Positions 1-6,447 of a stretch of 14,723 nucleotides of DNA are shown here, piece by piece. Source of the stretch: JADGRA01 sp035622755 (GTDB lineage: Bacteria; Myxococcota; Myxococcia; Myxococcales; Myxococcaceae). Both the position numbers and the translations under genes were made by a program. The stretch's first letter is position 1. Each line of letters starts with the position of its first letter. The notes under the pieces are model-generated. The model did no database searches and was not told the origin of the DNA. It saw only the letters and a list, made by a program, of their open reading frames with translations. Location: NCBI GenBank assembly GCA_035622755.1, contig DASPUU010000224.1:1-14723 (forward strand). The letters run 5' to 3'.

Positions 1-606
1 GCCCAGGTCGCGCGGCGTCACCGGCGGCCCTCCCAGGGAGCCCGGCATCGAGGCCGCTGCGGCGAGCAGGTTCCCGAGGAGGAGCGGCGGCGCGTTGGAC
101 CCCCCCAGCCGCCGCAGGCCGAGGATGCACAGGGCAAAGGCCACCCCGCTGGCCAGGGCGAGCAGATTTCCCGAGAGCTGCCCCGGGGTGAGCCGGTCCC
201 GGAAGAAGAGCAGCAGGCCGACGGCGAAGAGCGGCACCGAGAGCAGCTCGCCGCGCGAGGGGCGTTCGGAGAGCAGGATCGGGCTGAGGAGCAGGACGTA
301 GAGCGGCGCCGTGTCCTGCAGGAAGATGGCGTTGGCGGCGGTGGTCAGCTTGGTGGCCAGGGTGAAGAGCACCACCGTCACCGCGTAGGCCGCGGCCACC
401 GCCCAGCTCCGCGGAGACGGCCGGGCGCGCGCCCCGGGGAGCAGGGCGAACAGAACCACGGCGGCGACCAGCGACCGCCCGAGCGAGATCTGCCAGGCGC
501 TGAGCGAGCAGAGCTTGATCGCCGCCCCGGCGGTGGACCAGAGCGCGGCGGCGGCGAGGATCAGCCAGGGGCCGGAGACACGCCCGGCATCGGGAGGGGA
601 GGGCAC
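1..606 (-). CDS. EamA/DMT-family transporter, 3' part cut by window edge
   Basis: Reading the minus strand from a GTG at 606 gives 202 open codons that run off the left edge, so the C-terminal third of the protein is missing. The frame is rich in hydrophobic segments. It opens with a helix (WLILAAAALWSTAGAAIK), and the first EamA repeat ends with TTAANAIFLQDTAPLYVLLL followed by an SER loop and another helix; a second repeat begins near residue 145. This is the drug/metabolite transporter fold, normally about 10 membrane helices and 290-310 residues, acting in the inner membrane. The substrate cannot be told from sequence. An ATG at 620 lies in another frame and stops after 19 codons, so GTG 606 is the preferred start. 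The gene is divergent from the adenosyltransferase gene, with 41 bp between them. The family call is firm; specificity is unknown. Confidence 0.85.
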   Translation of the reverse strand, partial: MPSPPDAGRVSGPWLILAAAALWSTAGAAIKLCSLSAWQISLGRSLVAAVVLFALLPGARARPSPRSWAVAAAYAVTVVLFTLATKLTTAANAIFLQDTAPLYVLLLSPILLSERPSRGELLSVPLFAVGLLLFFRDRLTPGQLSGNLLALASGVAFALCILGLRRLGGSNAPPLLLGNLLAAAASMPGSLGGPPVTPRDLG

Positions 607-647
607 GGTCTGGAGGCCATCCGTCCAGCCTGCTAGAGGGATGGGGC

Positions 648-1196
648 GTGAAGATCTACACGAAGACCGGAGACGCCGGTGAGACCGGTCTCTTCGGCGG
701 GGGCCGGGTGCCCAAGGACAGCCCGCGCGTCGAGGCCTACGGCGAGGTGGACGAGCTGAACGCGACGCTGGGCGTGGCCCGCGCCGGCGGGGTCGGCGCC
801 CTGGATGGACTCATCCAGGTGCTTCAAGAACGGCTCTTCACCGTGGGGGCGGTGCTGGCCACGCCCCGGGGCTCCCGGGCCGACGCCCACATCCCGCATC
901 TCCGGCCGGAGTGGATCTCCGAGATGGAGGCCACCGTGGACCGGCTCGAGGTGGAGCTTCCGGCGATGACCCACTTCATCCTGCCTGGCGGGACGCCGGG
1001 GGCCGCCTCGCTCCACCAGGCGCGCACGGTCTGCCGCCGGGCCGAGCGCCGGGTGGTGCCCCTGGTCCGCGAAGGGACCGTCGACGCCGAGGTGCTCGTC
1101 TTCCTCAACCGGCTCTCGGACCTGCTCTTCGTCATGGCCCGGGCGGTCAACCGGAGCGCGGGGGTGGAGGACGTGAAGTGGATCCCGGCGCCCTAG
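648..1196 (+). CDS. Cob(I)alamin adenosyltransferase, PduO type
   Basis: This enzyme transfers the 5'-deoxyadenosyl group of ATP to cob(I)alamin, making the adenosylcobalamin used by enzymes such as methylmalonyl-CoA mutase. The 182-residue protein has the usual length. It begins with the ATP-binding motif TKTGDAGETGLFGG (residues 5-18), then YGEVDELNA (31-39), FILPGG (110-115), the Arg-rich stretch ARTVCRRAERRVVPL (125-139) and NRLSDLLFVMAR (154-165), all hallmarks of the PduO/MMAB family. The start is GTG 648, with AGAGGG at 635-640 seven bases upstream; an ATG at 641 is out of frame. Its 3' end overlaps queG by 19 bp, so the two are probably co-translated. QueG is itself a cobalamin enzyme, and a methylmalonyl-CoA epimerase gene lies 5 kb away. 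The function is secure; the physiological client enzyme is inferred. Confidence 0.95.
   Translation: MKIYTKTGDAGETGLFGGGRVPKDSPRVEAYGEVDELNATLGVARAGGVGALDGLIQVLQERLFTVGAVLATPRGSRADAHIPHLRPEWISEMEATVDRLEVELPAMTHFILPGGTPGAASLHQARTVCRRAERRVVPLVREGTVDAEVLVFLNRLSDLLFVMARAVNRSAGVEDVKWIPAP
1163..1170 (+). promoter_or_regulatory. Ribosome binding site setting the queG start
   Basis: GGTGGAGG lies seven bases before the GTG at 1178, inside the end of the adenosyltransferase gene. It is the reason for choosing that GTG, although the frame stays open far upstream through the adenosyltransferase gene. Confidence 0.6.
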
Positions 1197-2224
1197 AGCG
1201 CACGGCGCCGGAGCCTCTCCCCGCATCGCGCCTCGAGGAGCTGGCGCGCGGTGCCGGGTTCGACCTGGTGGGCTTCGCGCGCGCCGAGCCGCTCCCGCCC
1301 GACGCCCTGGGAGGCTGGCTCGCGGCCGGGATGGCGGCGGACATGGACTGGATGGGGGAGAGGGCCGCGGAGAGGCTCGACCCGCGCCTGCTCCTCCCGG
1401 GCGCCCGGACGGTGGTGGCCCTGGCTTGCAACTACCGCGTGGATGACTCGGAGGCCGAGGGCTCGCCGGTGGCGTCCTATGCGCGCGGCCGCGACTACCA
1501 CGCCACCCTCCGCGACCGCCTCCGCGCTCTCCGGCGGGCGCTCCGAGCCGAGTTCCCCGGCGTCGCCGACTACGGGTCGGTCGACCATGCCCCGGTGATG
1601 GAGAAGGTCTGGGCGGCGCGTGCCGGCCTGGGCTACGTGGCGCGCAACGGCTGTCTGGTGACGCCTCGCTTCGGCTCCTGGGTGGTGCTGGCGGTCCTGC
1701 TCCTCGACCACCCGGTCGACCGGTACGGCCCCGGGCCCACCGAGGACCTCTGCGCTCGCTGCCGGCTCTGCGTCGACGCCTGTCCCACCGCCGCGCTCGA
1801 CGGCCAGCGGCGCGTGGACGCCCGCCGCTGCCTGTCCTACCAGACCATCGAGAACGTGGGCCCGGCGCCGGAGCCGCTGCGAACCGCCTTCGAGGGAACG
1901 GTCTTCGGTTGCGACGTCTGCCAGACCGTGTGCCCGCTCAACGCCACCCCGGTCGCCACGCTGGACATGCGCTTCCGTCCACGGCCGGTGGCCGCGCTCG
2001 ATGTCCGCGCCCTGGCCGGCCTGTCGCCCGACTCCTACCGGGCGCTCGTCCCGGGGACCGCTCTGGCCCGCGCCGGGTACGACGGCCTGCGGCGGAACGC
2101 CGCCTACGCGCTCGGAGCGGCCCGCGACCGAGGAGCGCGGCGGCTCCTCGAGAACCTCGCGGGAGACCCGAGCCCCGTGGTGAGCGAGGCGGCCCGCTGG
2201 GCCCTGGCCTGCCTCGGGCCATGA
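1178..2224 (+). CDS. queG: Epoxyqueuosine reductase QueG
   Basis: QueG reduces epoxyqueuosine to queuosine at the wobble position (G34) of tRNAs with GUN anticodons, using cobalamin and two [4Fe-4S] clusters in the cytoplasm. The 348-residue protein has the expected architecture. An N-terminal cobalamin/substrate domain contains GRDYHATLRDRL and DYGSVDHAPVMEKVWAARAG. A ferredoxin-like cluster follows with Cys192, 195, 198 and 202 (CARCRLCVDACP). A second Cys set is Cys218, 245, 248 and 252 (FGCDVCQTVCPLN). The C-terminus has a HEAT-like segment (GLRRNAAYALGAA and following). The start is GTG 1178 because of the ribosome binding site just before it; this gives a family-typical N-terminus and a 19-bp overlap with the adenosyltransferase gene. 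The stop overlaps the next ATG as ATGA, indicating translational coupling downstream. The identification is very firm. Confidence 0.97.
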   Translation: MDPGALERTAPEPLPASRLEELARGAGFDLVGFARAEPLPPDALGGWLAAGMAADMDWMGERAAERLDPRLLLPGARTVVALACNYRVDDSEAEGSPVASYARGRDYHATLRDRLRALRRALRAEFPGVADYGSVDHAPVMEKVWAARAGLGYVARNGCLVTPRFGSWVVLAVLLLDHPVDRYGPGPTEDLCARCRLCVDACPTAALDGQRRVDARRCLSYQTIENVGPAPEPLRTAFEGTVFGCDVCQTVCPLNATPVATLDMRFRPRPVAALDVRALAGLSPDSYRALVPGTALARAGYDGLRRNAAYALGAARDRGARRLLENLAGDPSPVVSEAARWALACLGP

Positions 2225-3153
2225 CCGACCGAGCGGGGAGGGCCCGCCACCTCGAGCGGGGCGTGGTGGCGCTCATGTGCCTCCACGTCCTGCTCAGCGC
2301 GCTCACCTACCTGGCGGCGAAGCGAGGCGTCGCCGAGCTCCACCCGCTGACCCTGCTGCTCTGGCGACTGGTGGTGAGCGCCGGCACCTTCACCGTGCTC
2401 CTGGCCACCCTTCCCCGGCCCCGCCTCCCCCCGCGGTCGGCGCTGGGCCGCGTCCTCTGGCTCGGGCTCCTCTCCGGCCCGCTCAACCAGGCGCTCTTCC
2501 TCGAGGCCATGCAGCACACCACCGCCGCCCACGGCGCCCTCATCTTCTCGCTCACCCCCCTGGGCGTGTACCTGGTGGAGCTCGCGCGCGGGCGGGAGCG
2601 GCCGCGCTGGACTGCCAGCGCGGGCATCGCCCTGGCGCTGGCCGGTGTGCTGGTGCTGCTCCTCGCCCGCGGGGCGGGGGCGCTCTCCGGCCTGTTCCTC
2701 GGCGATCTCCTCCTCGTCGGCTCGCTCCTGGCCTGGGTCTTCTACACCACCGAGGGTCGCGCCCTGGTCGCGGCCCAGGGACCCTTCCGCACCAGCGCCT
2801 GGTCCAACATCGCCTCCGCGCTGCTGCTCCTTCCGCTCGCGCCCTGGGCCCTCCAGCCGGAGGCATTGCTGGCCAGCTCCACCCTGGCCAAGGCGAGCGT
2901 CGTCTATCTCGGGCTGGGCAGCTCGGTGCTCTCCTACCTCATCTGGTTCGCCGCGCTCGGTCGCACCGACGCCTCGAAGGTGGCGGTGTTCAGCAATCTC
3001 CAGCCGGTGGCCACCGCGGTGGCGGCCCGGGTGGTGCTCGGCGAGCCCATCGGGTGGGAGGTGGTGGTGGGGGGAGCGCTGGTGCTGCTCGGCGTCCGGC
3101 TCACCCAGGGCGTGGGGCGAAAACCTCTCCCCGCGCCCGACGGCCGCCCGTAG
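2221..3153 (+). CDS. EamA/DMT-family transporter
   Basis: This is a 310-residue inner-membrane protein with two EamA repeats (about residues 14-147 and 155-300) and about ten hydrophobic helices, the standard drug/metabolite transporter design. The first repeat contains the typical NQALFLEAMQHTTAAHGALI segment and the second ends with SKVAVFSNLQPVATAVAARV, LGE and a final helix. ATG 2221 overlaps the queG stop (ATGA), so translation is probably coupled to queG, and the next gene follows after one base. The substrate is not predictable from sequence. The coupling to queG allows a role in moving a queuosine precursor, but that is speculation, because EamA proteins are often arranged with unrelated genes. 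It is clearly distinct from the EamA protein at the left edge. Confidence 0.9.
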   Translation: MTDRAGRARHLERGVVALMCLHVLLSALTYLAAKRGVAELHPLTLLLWRLVVSAGTFTVLLATLPRPRLPPRSALGRVLWLGLLSGPLNQALFLEAMQHTTAAHGALIFSLTPLGVYLVELARGRERPRWTASAGIALALAGVLVLLLARGAGALSGLFLGDLLLVGSLLAWVFYTTEGRALVAAQGPFRTSAWSNIASALLLLPLAPWALQPEALLASSTLAKASVVYLGLGSSVLSYLIWFAALGRTDASKVAVFSNLQPVATAVAARVVLGEPIGWEVVVGGALVLLGVRLTQGVGRKPLPAPDGRP

Positions 3154-3154
3154 C

Positions 3155-4021
3155 ATGCCCTCCGTGGGCCCCGTCCGCCGCGCGCGAGCTTCCCCCGGTG
3201 CGCTCCTGCGCCGGCTCTGGGACCGGACCCTCGAGGTCTCGCTCGCCGACCACGCCGCCCAGCTCGCCTTCGCGCTGCTCTTCGCCGTCTTCGCCTTCCT
3301 CTTCTTCCTGGTCACCCTGGCCGCCTACCTCCCGGTCCAGCCGGCGGTGGACGCCCTGATGCGTGCCATGGACACCATGCTCCCCAGCGAGGTGGCCGAC
3401 GTGCTCGCCGGTCACCTCCACCAGCTCGTCCGCCAGCCGCGGCCCCACCTGCTCGGCCTGGGGCTCCTGGCAGCGGTGTGGAGCGCCTCCCGCGGGGTCG
3501 ATGCCATGAGGGTCACGCTCAACCGCGCCTACCACGTGACCGAGCGGCGAGCGTGGTGGAGGGCGCAGCTCGTCAGCCTGGCGGTGACCGTGGCTGGAAC
3601 GGCGCTCATCGTCGTCGGCCTGAGCGCGGTGGTCATCGGCGGGCGCTTCGGGGTGTGGCTCTTCTCCTGGTTCGGGATGCGCACCGAGTTTCTGCTCCTC
3701 TGGGGGTGGCTGCGCTGGCCGATCACCGCGGTGATGGTGACCGCGGCCATGGCGCTGGCCTACTACGTGCTGCCGGACATCGACGCGCCCTTCCACCTCG
3801 TCACGCCGGGCTCGCTGGTGGGGGCGCTCGTCTGGCTCCTCGCCACCTGGGGCTTCGGCCTGTGGACGGCCAACGTGGCCCGTGTGGACCTGGCCTACGG
3901 GTCGATCGCCGCGGTGATGGTCCTCCTCACCTGGTTCTACCTCTCGGCGTTCGCCTTCCTCCTCGGCGGCCTGGTCAACGCCGTGCTCTCGCCGGAGGCG
4001 GAGGAGCGCGCGCCGAGGTGA
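3155..4021 (+). CDS. YihY/BrkB-family inner-membrane protein
   Basis: This 288-residue protein matches the YihY/virulence factor BrkB family (UPF0761). A charged N-terminus is followed by DHAAQLAFALLFAVFAFLFF (residues 33-52). Next is the characteristic WSASRGVDAMRVTLNRAY (109-126), then hydrophobic segments at about 139-162, 178-208 and 216-238. The conserved C-terminal block YGSIAAVMVLLTWFYLSAFA (248-267) leads into GGLVNAVL. About six membrane helices are expected. The family is widespread and often annotated as ribonuclease BN in error; its biochemical function is not established. ATG 3155 begins one base after the transporter stop, so it closes the four-gene plus-strand unit that starts at 648. 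The C-terminal tail after the last helix is short and acidic/basic. Confidence 0.9.
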   Translation: MPSVGPVRRARASPGALLRRLWDRTLEVSLADHAAQLAFALLFAVFAFLFFLVTLAAYLPVQPAVDALMRAMDTMLPSEVADVLAGHLHQLVRQPRPHLLGLGLLAAVWSASRGVDAMRVTLNRAYHVTERRAWWRAQLVSLAVTVAGTALIVVGLSAVVIGGRFGVWLFSWFGMRTEFLLLWGWLRWPITAVMVTAAMALAYYVLPDIDAPFHLVTPGSLVGALVWLLATWGFGLWTANVARVDLAYGSIAAVMVLLTWFYLSAFAFLLGGLVNAVLSPEAEERAPR

Positions 4022-4037
4022 GCCCCGCCTCCGGACC

Positions 4038-4226
4038 TCAGAGGAAATCGGAGCACGAGGCGTAGTACCCGCAGCGGCAGGCGAGCTTGCATTTGCGCTC
4101 CTCGAGCTCCGCACCGCAGTTGAGGCATGTCCGGACCAGGCGCTCGGCCGGGACGCTCGGGGCGCTAACCGCCCGGGGTGCCGGCTTCGCCGGGCCGGTG
4201 CCGGAGGTGCGCGGGTGGGAGGCCAT
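4038..4226 (-). CDS. Small Cys-rich zinc-ribbon-like protein
   Basis: A 62-residue protein with a Pro/Ala/Ser-rich N-terminal half and a compact C-terminal Cys motif: Cys34, Cys37, Cys46, Cys50, Cys52 and Cys58 (CLNCGAE, then CKLACRCGYYASCSDFL). Similar short proteins ending in a CGYY-SCSD type sequence occur as unnamed small proteins in several bacterial groups. The spacing suggests that four of the Cys bind a zinc ion, with two further Cys available. No enzyme function can be named; DNA, RNA or protein binding are all possible. The start ATG 4226 is the only good one; there is no clear ribosome binding site. It is convergent with the YihY gene (16 bp gap) and divergent from the acetyltransferase gene. 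I believe it is a real gene because the motif is family-like and lies precisely at the C-terminus. Confidence 0.75.
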   Translation of the reverse strand: MASHPRTSGTGPAKPAPRAVSAPSVPAERLVRTCLNCGAELEERKCKLACRCGYYASCSDFL

Positions 4227-4260
4227 CCCGAGCCCCGGACCGTAACAGTTCCCGCCGACC

Positions 4261-4279
4261 GCGGGGGGACCGACCCCGC
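4261..4279. repeat. Short GC-rich inverted repeat in a divergent spacer
   Basis: GCGGGG (4261-4266) and CCCCGC (4274-4279) form a six-base stem with a seven-base loop, in the 86-bp spacer between the zinc-ribbon gene (minus) and the acetyltransferase gene (plus). It has no T tract, so it does not look like an intrinsic terminator. It could be an operator or a chance product of high GC content. A TGGCTAGGCT string at 4293-4302 resembles an extended -10 element (TAGGCT, 4297-4302) for the plus-strand gene but has no recognisable -35. Confidence 0.25.
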
Positions 4280-4312
4280 CCGCGGCTCCCTCTGGCTAGG
4301 CTCGCCAAGGCC

Positions 4313-4945
4313 ATGGAACCCATCCGACCGGTGGTGCTCGAGGGACGCCACGTCCGGCTCGAGCCCCTCGCGCCGCACCACCTCGGGCCCCTGCAGGCCA
4401 TCGTCGCCCGGCACCGCGAGACCTACCGGCTCACCGCCGTCCCGGCCGAGCCGCAGGGCATGCCTCGCTACCTCGACCAGGCGCTCGAGCAGGCGCGCTC
4501 CGGCGCGGCGCTCCCCTTCGCCACCGTGGACCGTGCCCGGGAGGCAGTGGTCGGGTCCACCCGGTTCTGGAACCTCGAGTTCTGGACCTGGCCCGAGGGG
4601 CACCGGCTGCAGCGCCCGGCCGGCGTCCCGGATGCGGTGGAGATCGGCTTCAGCTGGCTGGCCCCCGAGGCCCAGCGAACCGGGGTGAACACCGAGGCCA
4701 AGCTCCTCATGCTCGCCCACGCCTTCGAGGTCTGGGAGGTGCACCGGGTGACGCTCAAGACGGACGTGCGCAACGCCCGCTCCCGCGCCGCCATCGAGCG
4801 CCTCGGGGCGAGCCTGGACGGCCTGCTTCGGGCGGCATCGCCGGCCGCGGACGGCGCCGTCCGCGACACGGCGCTCTACTCGCTGCTCGCCTCCGAGTGG
4901 CCGGCCGTCCGCGCCCGCATGCGGGCGAGGCTCGAGCGCGGCTGA
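4313..4945 (+). CDS. GNAT-family N-acetyltransferase, RimJ/RimL-like
   Basis: The 210-residue protein belongs to the Acetyltransf_3 group of acetyl-CoA-dependent N-acetyltransferases, which modify protein N-termini or small amines in the cytoplasm. The opening RHVRLEPLAPHH (12-23) is the usual first strand and helix. The block EIGFSWLAPEAQRTGVNTEA (110-129) contains the acetyl-CoA pyrophosphate-binding loop QRTGVN. DVRNARSRAAIERLGA (151-166) is the conserved arm containing the substrate-side helix, and RDTALYSLLASEWPAVR (184-200) is the characteristic end of this subfamily. ATG 4313 is preceded by a weak AAGG at 4307-4310. It stands alone between the divergent zinc-ribbon gene and the convergent SOD gene (19 bp). 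The substrate is unknown; its relatives are often annotated as ribosomal-protein acetyltransferases without experimental support. Confidence 0.9.
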   Translation: MEPIRPVVLEGRHVRLEPLAPHHLGPLQAIVARHRETYRLTAVPAEPQGMPRYLDQALEQARSGAALPFATVDRAREAVVGSTRFWNLEFWTWPEGHRLQRPAGVPDAVEIGFSWLAPEAQRTGVNTEAKLLMLAHAFEVWEVHRVTLKTDVRNARSRAAIERLGASLDGLLRAASPAADGAVRDTALYSLLASEWPAVRARMRARLERG

Positions 4946-4964
4946 CCGCCCCCAGCCGCGGGTC

Positions 4965-5570
4965 CTACCTGAGCCGGCTCTCCGCCGCCCCCCAGTCGAT
5001 GTTGGCGAAGTAGGCGTCCACGTACTTGGCGCGCTCGGTGGGCTTGTAGTCGGGCACGAAGGCGTGCTCCCAGGCATCCATGACCAGGATCGGCCGGAAG
5101 CCGGCCGGGTTCCCCTCCTCGTGCGAGCTCACCCAGTGGTTGGAGAGCCAGCCATTGTCCGGGTTCTGGTAGGTGATGGCCCAGCCCACGCCGGGCATGG
5201 TGGCGATGGCCCGGAAATCGGCCAGCCAGATGTCGTAGCTTCCGAACCGGGATTCGATGGCCGCCTTGAGCTTCCCGCTCGCCGCCCCGCCCGAGCCCCC
5301 CGGCTTGAGGTTGCCGAAGTAGTACTCGTGGAGGACCATCCCGTTGTATTCCCAGCCCATCCGGCGGGTCATCTCCGCGTAGGCCGGGTTCGAGCCCGCC
5401 GCCTGCCCCTCCTTGGCCATGCCGTAGAGCGTCTCGGTGAGCTTGTTGGTGCGGTTGACATATCCCTCGTAGAGCTTGAAGTGGCTCTCGAGCAGGCCGT
5501 CGCTGATGCCCTTCAGGCCCTTGAGGTGGGCGAAGCTCTTCGGCGCGTACTTCTTCGGTTCGTCTGCCAT
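4965..5570 (-). CDS. Divergent Fe/Mn-type superoxide dismutase
   Basis: The enzyme converts superoxide to oxygen and hydrogen peroxide. The 201-residue protein has the expected length, and all four metal ligands can be placed: His30 (LLESHFKLYEGYV), His81 (MVLHEYYFGNL), Asp165 and His169 (LVMDAWEHAF); Tyr37 fits the catalytic Tyr. Two features differ from classical FeSOD and MnSOD. The residue 15 positions before Asp165 is His150, where Mn enzymes carry an active-site Gln. The segment after His81 reads EYYFGNL rather than xxFW. The metal-tuning position two before the Asp ligand is Val163. ATG 5570 is chosen over the in-frame ATG at 5594 because GGGAGG stands five bases before it. There is no signal peptide, so it is probably cytoplasmic. 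It is divergent from mutM (58 bp). The fold is firm; metal preference and activity are open. Confidence 0.88.
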   Translation of the reverse strand: MADEPKKYAPKSFAHLKGLKGISDGLLESHFKLYEGYVNRTNKLTETLYGMAKEGQAAGSNPAYAEMTRRMGWEYNGMVLHEYYFGNLKPGGSGGAASGKLKAAIESRFGSYDIWLADFRAIATMPGVGWAITYQNPDNGWLSNHWVSSHEEGNPAGFRPILVMDAWEHAFVPDYKPTERAKYVDAYFANIDWGAAESRLR

Positions 5571-5575
5571 GGTTG

Positions 5576-5581
5576 CCTCCC
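5576..5581 (-). promoter_or_regulatory. Ribosome binding site setting the SOD start
   Basis: On the minus strand GGGAGG stands five bases before the ATG at 5570. The in-frame ATG at 5594 has no such site, so the shorter form is preferred. Confidence 0.6.
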
Positions 5582-5628
5582 GGAAGGTGGGCAAGGCTTA
5601 ATCCCTCCGCCGCGCGTTGGCGACCCCC

Positions 5629-6447
5629 ATGCCCGAGCTTCCCGAGGTGGAGATCGCCCGACGAAACCTGGCTCGCTGGCTCGGCCGCGCGGCGGTGGCA
5701 CGGGCCGAGGCAGACCGGACGCGCATCTTCCGGGGCGCGGACCGCTCGGCCTTCACCCGGCTCCGCGGACGTCTGACCTTCGCCCGGCGGCGGGGCAAGG
5801 TGCTCCTCCTCGGCTTCGAGGGCAACCGCGGCTTCCTCTCCCACCTGGGGATGACCGGCAAGTGGGTGCGGCGCCGCTCCGGGCAGCCCGAGCCCTACAG
5901 CCGCGCGCGCCTCGTCCTCGACGACGGGTCCGTCCTCCACTACCGCGACCCGCGGCTCTTCGGGCGCATCGAGCCGGCCCCAGCCGGTGCCCTGGAGCGG
6001 CTGCCCGCCGTGCGGGCGCTCGGGCCCGACCCGCTCCTCGACGCGGTCGACGGCCCGACGCTGGAGGCGGCGCTCGGCACGTCGCGGGTGCCGGTCAAGG
6101 TCGCCCTGCTCGATCAGCGGCGGCTGGCCGGTCTCGGCAACATCCACGCCGCCGAGGCGCTCTGGCGGGCCAAGGTCTCGCCGGTCCGTCCGGCGCGCAG
6201 CCTCCGCCCGGAGGAGTGGCGGCGCCTCGCCCGGGCGATCTCCGCCGGCATCCGCTTTGCCCTCGGTCGGGAGGACTCCGAGGAGGTCCCCTACGTCGAG
6301 GAGCCGGGGACGCCGAACCCATTCCGGGTGTACGGGCGGGCGGGCAAGCCCTGCCCGCGCTGCCGGACGGTCGTGCGCAGCGTGCGCCAAGCCGGGCGTT
6401 CGACGTACTTCTGTCCGCGGTGCCAGCCGGCAAGGAGAAAGCGATGA
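5629..6447 (+). CDS. mutM: Formamidopyrimidine-DNA glycosylase MutM (Fpg)
   Basis: MutM excises 8-oxoguanine and formamidopyrimidines from DNA and cuts the strand by beta/delta elimination. The start must be ATG 5629, because the family needs MPELPEVE, in which the Pro exposed after Met removal is the catalytic nucleophile. A TTG at 5617 would bury it. Further marks in the 272-residue protein are Lys57 (RRGKVLLLGF), HLGMTGKW (72-79), YRDPRLFGRIE (105-115), GLGNIHAAEALWRA (168-181) with Asn171, and the C-terminal zinc finger with Cys242, 245, 262 and 265 and Arg257 in AGRSTYFCPRC. All key residues are present, so it should be active. No clear ribosome binding site precedes the start. It is divergent from the SOD gene, and its stop overlaps the start of mce (ATGA). 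Confidence 0.96.
   Translation: MPELPEVEIARRNLARWLGRAAVARAEADRTRIFRGADRSAFTRLRGRLTFARRRGKVLLLGFEGNRGFLSHLGMTGKWVRRRSGQPEPYSRARLVLDDGSVLHYRDPRLFGRIEPAPAGALERLPAVRALGPDPLLDAVDGPTLEAALGTSRVPVKVALLDQRRLAGLGNIHAAEALWRAKVSPVRPARSLRPEEWRRLARAISAGIRFALGREDSEEVPYVEEPGTPNPFRVYGRAGKPCPRCRTVVRSVRQAGRSTYFCPRCQPARRKR

Noticed and set aside
911..1177. Upstream extension of queG to an earlier ATG
   Set aside because: It would overlap most of the adenosyltransferase gene and add a low-complexity N-terminus. GTG 1178 has a strong ribosome binding site.
3101..4955. Long minus-strand open frame opposite YihY and the acetyltransferase
   Set aside because: It has no recognisable motif, and two family-typical proteins and the zinc-ribbon gene explain the region.
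5571..5594. Longer SOD form starting at ATG 5594
   Set aside because: The extra eight residues are not family-like, and GGGAGG sits just before the downstream ATG at 5570.
5617..5628. TTG start for mutM four codons upstream
   Set aside because: MutM requires Pro directly after the initiator Met as the catalytic nucleophile, so ATG 5629 must be used.
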